DNA of 64,000 nt, from NCBI RefSeq assembly GCF_040947875.1, contig NZ_JBFRXN010000002.1, forward strand, positions 558,001 through 622,000. The letters are read 5' to 3'. Numbering within the stretch: position 1 is the stretch's first letter; every line of letters starts with the position of its first letter. Shown piece by piece: positions 57,696 through 64,000 of the stretch. Under the pieces are notes generated by a model that saw only the letters and a list, made by a program, of their open reading frames with translations, was not told where the DNA came from and ran no database searches. A program made the translations under genes and the position numbers. Origin of the DNA: Pseudomonas sp. MYb118 (lineage in GTDB: Bacteria; Pseudomonadota; Gammaproteobacteria; Pseudomonadales; Pseudomonadaceae).

Positions 57696-58955
57696 TTAAA
57701 AGTTGCCTTGTACCCAGCTCTTGATGCGATCGAGCAGGGCACCCTTGGGTTCTTCGTTGCTGTAACTGTCGCGGCTGCCGATGCCCGAGAAGGAAATCCC
57801 GTCGGACTGCTTCTGCAGGCCGTACATCAACAGGCCAACGCCAGTGGAATAAATCGGGTTGCGCACCACGTCATCCAGGCCTTTCACGCCATGGGGCACG
57901 CCCAGGCGCACCGGCATGTGGAAGATTTCCTCGGCCAGTTCGGTGGCACCTTCCATTTTCGAAGTACCGCCGGTCAGCACGATGCCGGCCGGGATCAGGT
58001 CTTCGTAGCCGCTGCGGCGCAGCTCGGCCTGGATCAGCGTGAACAGCTCGTCGTAACGCGGCTCGACCACCTCGGCCAGGGCCTGGCGGGACAGCTCGCG
58101 CGGTGGACGGTCCCCCACGCTTGGCACCTTGATGGTTTCGCCGGCACCGGCCAGTTTGGCCAGGGCGCACGCGTAGCGAATCTTGATCTCTTCGGCGTAT
58201 TGGGTCGGGGTGCGCAACGCCATGGCGATGTCGTTGGTCACCTGGTCGCCGGCAATCGGGATCACCGCGGTGTGGCGAATCGCGCCTTCGGTGAAGATCG
58301 CGATGTCGGTGGTGCCACCACCGATGTCCACCAGGCACACGCCCAGTTCTTTTTCGTCGTCGGTCAGTACCGAATACGCGGACGCCAGTTGCTCGAGGAT
58401 GATGTCGTCGATTTCCAGGCCGCAGCGGCGTACGCACTTCTCGATGTTCTGGGCCGCATTGACGGCGCAGGTGACCACGTGGACCTTGGCTTCCAGACGC
58501 ACGCCGGACATGCCCAGCGGCTCGCGCACGCCTTCCTGGTTGTCGATCACGTAATCCTGCGGCAGGGTGTGCAGCACGCGCTGGTCTGCCGGAATCGCCA
58601 CGGCCTGGGCCGCGTCGAGCACGCGCTCGAGGTCGGCGGAGCTGACTTCGCGATCACGGATCGCCACGATGCCGTGGGAGTTCAGGCTGCGGATGTGATT
58701 GCCCGCCACGCCGACGAACGCCGAGTGAATACGGCAACCGGCCATCAGCTGCGCTTCTTCGATGGCGCGCTGGATCGACTGCACGGTGGACTCGATGTTC
58801 ACCACCACGCCCTTCTTCAGGCCGCGGGACGGATGAGTGCCGATCCCGACGATATCCAGCGTGCCGTCGTCGCCGACCTCACCGACCAGCGCCACCACTT
58901 TGGAGGTGCCGATATCGAGACCGACGATCATTTTGCCGCTTTGCACGTTTGCCAT
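57696..58955 (-). CDS. ftsA: Cell division protein FtsA
   Basis: A 419-residue actin-like protein that tethers FtsZ to the membrane. It starts [21 protein letters not shown] (nucleotide-binding loop), with phosphate 2 motif [11 protein letters not shown] near 204-214, and ends in the amphipathic membrane helix [13 protein letters not shown]. Its own ATG 58955 has an AGAGGCAGGA site. Because of the frameshift in ftsQ there is no stop codon between ftsQ and ftsA, so the same frame is open from ftsQ into ftsA; the start here should still be used. Confidence 0.96.
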   Translation of the reverse strand: MANVQSGKMIVGLDIGTSKVVALVGEVGDDGTLDIVGIGTHPSRGLKKGVVVNIESTVQSIQRAIEEAQLMAGCRIHSAFVGVAGNHIRSLNSHGIVAIRDREVSSADLERVLDAAQAVAIPADQRVLHTLPQDYVIDNQEGVREPLGMSGVRLEAKVHVVTCAVNAAQNIEKCVRRCGLEIDDIILEQLASAYSVLTDDEKELGVCLVDIGGGTTDIAIFTEGAIRHTAVIPIAGDQVTNDIAMALRTPTQYAEEIKIRYACALAKLAGAGETIKVPSVGDRPPRELSRQALAEVVEPRYDELFTLIQAELRRSGYEDLIPAGIVLTGGTSKMEGATELAEEIFHMPVRLGVPHGVKGLDDVVRNPIYSTGVGLLMYGLQKQSDGISFSGIGSRDSYSNEEPKGALLDRIKSWVQGNF

Positions 58956-58969
58956 GGGTCCTGCCTCTC

Positions 58970-59840
58970 TTAATTCTTCGCGACAGCGGGTTCGGCTGTC
59001 GTGGGCGCTACCGGTTCCCGCCAGCCAACAGCCAGGCCGTTGGCGTAGCGCAGATCGAATACTCGCGATGTTCGTAATCTGTTCTTTAAGCGTCTTGTCG
59101 TAGATGGCAATGAAGCGGCGCATCTTTTCCACCTGGTTACCGCGACCCAGCAGCAGCTCGATCCCCGGGCCCGAACTGCCGGCACCGGTGGTCAGGAACC
59201 AGCTGCCCCGTTCACGCAACTCCAGGCGCGCGATCGAGAAGCCCAGCGGCCTGAGCATCTGGCTCAGCACCTGGTATTGCTGCATCACCTGCTGCTGGGC
59301 CCGTTGTGGGCCGAACAGCTGTGGCAGGTGTTCATAGTTGGCCAGCTCACGCGGGGTGAACGCCTGGCCCTGGTTGTTCAACAGCGACTCATCACCCCAA
59401 CGGGCCACCGGCAGTTGTTCTTCCAGGCGAATCACCACCTGGTCCGGCCACACCCGCCGCACTTCGGCGTGGGCGATCCATGGCATCTGCTCGAGCTCGG
59501 TGCGCATGCTCGCCAGGTCGATGGTGAAGAAGCTCGACGCCACGTAAGGAGCGATCCGCTGCTGCACCGCCTGCTGGCTGATGTAACTCAGGTCGCCCTG
59601 CACCGCGACCTTGCTGATCGGCCGGTCGGCGTAGGGCAGCAAACGCTGCGCGCCTTCATAGGTGCCGAACCCCAGGCCGACCAGCAGCACTGGCCAGAAC
59701 AAGGCTTTGAGAAAACCAAAATTGGCTTTCGGCAGGCGAGCGGACATCGGCTCCTTTGCCACCATTCGGCTGGCACCCCGTGGCACCGGCTTGCGGCCGG
59801 GTGCGGGTGGGGGCTGATGTCGCAGCTGAGCGCCTCGCAT
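58970..59840 (-). pseudogene. ftsQ: FtsQ with an apparent one-base insertion near the 3' end
   Basis: Inner-membrane divisome protein (bitopic, periplasmic POTRA and beta domain) that links FtsA/FtsK to FtsB-FtsL. The first 260 codons are intact: start MRGAQLRHQ at 59840, transmembrane helix about 47-65, POTRA from about residue 72. Near 59058 an extra base (ATTC for ATC on the coding strand) shifts the frame. The +1 frame still encodes the expected tail [15 protein letters not shown] and ends in TAA at 58970-58972, proving the original reading. Unshifted, the protein would have about 289 residues. As sequenced, the frame instead runs through 35 foreign residues into FtsA. Confidence 0.85.
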
Positions 59841-59844
59841 GGTC

Positions 59845-62262
<2,418 letters not shown>

Positions 62263-62270
<8 letters not shown>

Positions 62271-63333
62271 GGGCCACCTCCAGGCAGGTATCGACCACAT
62301 TACGGGTAGCGTCGGGTTTGGCCAGGCGACGGGCAGCGGTCGCCATGTCGGTGAGTCGTTGTGGTTGCATCAAAACCTCTGTCAGGCGTGCGGCAAGATC
62401 CGCAGCACCAGTCGTTCTTTGCGGCATCAGGAAGGCAGCGCCTTCACGGGCCAAATAATCGGCGTTGCGGGTCTGGTGATCGTCGATCGCATGGGGCAAG
62501 GGCACCAGCATCGAGGGCAGACCGGCGGCGGCCAGTTCACTGATGGTCAATGCGCCGGCACGGCACACCACCAGGTCGGCCCAGCCATAGGCCTGGGCCA
62601 TGTCTTTGATGAAGGGCTGCACTTGCGCCTCGACGCCAGCCGCGCGATAGCGCTCTGCAGTCACTTCATCGTGGTTTTTGCCGGCCTGATGAAACACTTC
62701 CGGACGCAGGTCGGGGGCGACTTGCGACAGGGCTTCAGGCAGCAACTTGTTCAACGGTTCTGCGCCCAGGCTTCCGCCCAGGATCAGCAAACGCGCCTTG
62801 CGACCGGCCAGGGCTGGTCGCGGGGTGTCGAGGAACAGCTCGGTGCGCACCGGGTTACCGGTGGTCCGTCGGCTGTCCGACAGGGTAAAGGTGTCGGGGA
62901 ACGCTTCACAGACTCGGGCGGCCAACGGCACCAGCAACCGATTGGCGGTACCGGCCACCGCGTTCTGTTCGTGAACGATCACCGGCACGCCGGCCAGTTT
63001 GGCCGCAACGCCCCCAGGACCGGTCACATAACCGCCAAAGCCGACCACGCACACCGGCTGCAACTGGCGAATCACCGCCCGCGCCTGCCAGATCGACTTG
63101 AGCAGCATCAGCGGCGCCTTGAGCAGCGACAACTTGCCCTTGCCACGCAGACCGGTGGCGTGGATCCGGTGCAGCTCGATGCCGGCCATCGGCACCAGTT
63201 CGTTTTCAATACCGCGCGGCGTGCCGAGCCAGTGCACGGTGTAACCGCGCACCTGGAATTCACGGGCACAGGCCAGCGCCGGGAACACGTGGCCGCCGGT
63301 GCCGCCCGCCATGATCAGAACGTTAGCGCCCAT
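62263..63333 (-). CDS. murG: Lipid II synthase MurG
   Basis: A 356-residue peripheral inner-membrane glycosyltransferase that adds GlcNAc to lipid I. N-terminal [12 protein letters not shown] (10-21), the membrane-facing [11 protein letters not shown] (about 96-106) and the UDP-GlcNAc site [10 protein letters not shown] and [20 protein letters not shown] are intact. The start is ATG 63333 ([11 protein letters not shown]), overlapping ftsW by 11 bases; the longer frame lies in ftsW. Confidence 0.97.
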
Positions 63334-64000
63334 GATTCGGCTCCTCGGCGAAGTCGCTCTCATGGAATTCCATCTCTTCGCTGCCCAGATGGGTTCGACT
63401 CTCCCACTCGATGCGCAGCAACAGGCCAAGACAGGCACAGCAGATCACCAGCGAACTGCCGCCGTAACTGAGGAACGGCAGGGTCAGGCCCTTGGTCGGC
63501 AGCAGGCCGACGTTCACGCCGATATTGATCAGAAATTGACCAATCCACAGGAACGACAGGCCGTAGGCGATGTAGGCCGCAAAGAACTGCTTGGCCTTCT
63601 CGGCCCAATAGCCGATGTACATGCCGCGAATACAGACGAACACGAACAGCGCCACGGTGCACAGGGAACCCACGGCGCCCAGTTCTTCGGCCAGTACCGA
63701 GAACACGAAGTCGGTGTGCGCTTCGGGCAGGTAGAACTGTTTCTGCACGCTGTTGCCCAGGCCAACCCCCAGCCATTCGCCGCGACCGAACGCGATCAGG
63801 GCCTGGGACAGTTGATAGCCGGCACCGAACTGGTCGGCCCACGGGTCGGCGAAGTTGGTCAGACGCGCCATCCGGTACGGCTGCACCTGAATCAGCAACA
63901 CCACCGCCGCAACGGCCAGGACCACCATCAGCGAGAAACGGAACAGCCCGACGCCCCCCAGGAACAGCATGGCCGCCGCCGCCCCCATCATCACCACGGT
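63323..64000 (-). CDS. ftsW: Lipid II flippase/glycosyltransferase FtsW, C-terminal part
   Basis: About 225 C-terminal residues of the SEDS divisome glycan polymerase; the N-terminal part is beyond the window. Visible are the AYQLSQALIAFGRGEWLG-type segment, GNSVQKQFYLPEAHTDFVFSVLAEELG containing the catalytic-loop Asp-rich motif, and the last helices with GLTLPFLSYGGSS and a charged C tail. The gene ends 11 bases inside murG. The frame is open to the edge with no sign of damage. Confidence 0.95.
   Translation of the reverse strand, partial: TVVMMGAAAAMLFLGGVGLFRFSLMVVLAVAAVVLLIQVQPYRMARLTNFADPWADQFGAGYQLSQALIAFGRGEWLGVGLGNSVQKQFYLPEAHTDFVFSVLAEELGAVGSLCTVALFVFVCIRGMYIGYWAEKAKQFFAAYIAYGLSFLWIGQFLINIGVNVGLLPTKGLTLPFLSYGGSSLVICCACLGLLLRIEWESRTHLGSEEMEFHESDFAEEPNHGR

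Overview
The window looks like a chromosomal segment of a fluorescent Pseudomonas (P. fluorescens group). The evidence is high GC, protein sequences that read like Pseudomonas orthologues throughout (EstB of P. fluorescens, DauBAR, AapJQMP, the dcw cell-division cluster), and a dozen REP/REPIN palindromes of the GGAGCGAGCTTGCTCGCGAT type typical of this group. No insertion sequence, prophage, tRNA, rRNA or CRISPR array was seen. Most of the window is housekeeping or core-accessory DNA. The clearest accessory blocks are a fimbrial cluster at about 14.1-23.9 kb and a protease plus toxin-antitoxin patch at about 26.1-28.7 kb.

Layout. 0-0.44 kb: start of lepA (minus), placed unusually next to lptG. 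0.6-2.8 kb: lptF-lptG, LPS export (minus). 3.1-8.6 kb: pepA-holC-hypothetical-valS (plus). 8.8-14.0 kb: rlmF, an HU protein, yejK-glutaredoxin, a GST, a GIY-YIG protein and an NTF2-like protein. 14.1-23.9 kb: a chaperone-usher fimbrial locus with one chaperone, one usher, a two-domain adhesin candidate, six stand-alone DUF1120 subunits and an orphan LuxR-type response regulator. 23.9-25.8 kb: a CynX/NimT-type MFS exporter with its FadR-type regulator. 26.1-28.7 kb: an S8 protease and mqsRA with a palindromic operator. 28.8-33.0 kb: the aapJQMP amino-acid ABC transporter. 33.5-38.8 kb: estB, rhlB and the dauBAR D-arginine catabolic genes. 38.9-41.8 kb: divergent hmp/norR with three NorR boxes. 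42.0-46.6 kb: cheV behind a FliA promoter, a GNAT, a small secreted protein, a YkgJ protein, a PAS chemoreceptor and a small hypothetical. 46.8-53.4 kb: an RND efflux adaptor and pump with a two-component system, and a small secreted protein. 53.7-55.2 kb: a diguanylate cyclase. 55.4-64.0 kb: lpxC-ftsZ-ftsA-ftsQ-ddlB-murC-murG-ftsW (minus).

Two observations stand out. First, ftsQ carries an apparent one-base insertion near its 3' end. It removes the conserved C-terminal strand (the FtsB-binding region in E. coli FtsQ) and the stop codon, so ftsQ reads straight into ftsA in frame. FtsQ is essential, so this is either a sequence error or something remarkable. Second, the DUF1120 fimbrial locus is an expanded relative of the small E. 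coli gltF/yhcADEF arrangement. It has seven DUF1120 modules, all with donor-strand-like N termini and pilin-like C termini, and its own response regulator. It is the best candidate in the window for a poorly described surface-organelle system.

The regulatory DNA is readable in several places: a FliA promoter before cheV, a sigma-54-like promoter far upstream of aapJ, NorR boxes between hmp and norR, an MqsA-type operator, and inverted repeats before the GntR gene, before the RND operon and in the fimbrial control region. Functions are assigned from recognisable motifs and remembered families; no database search was run.
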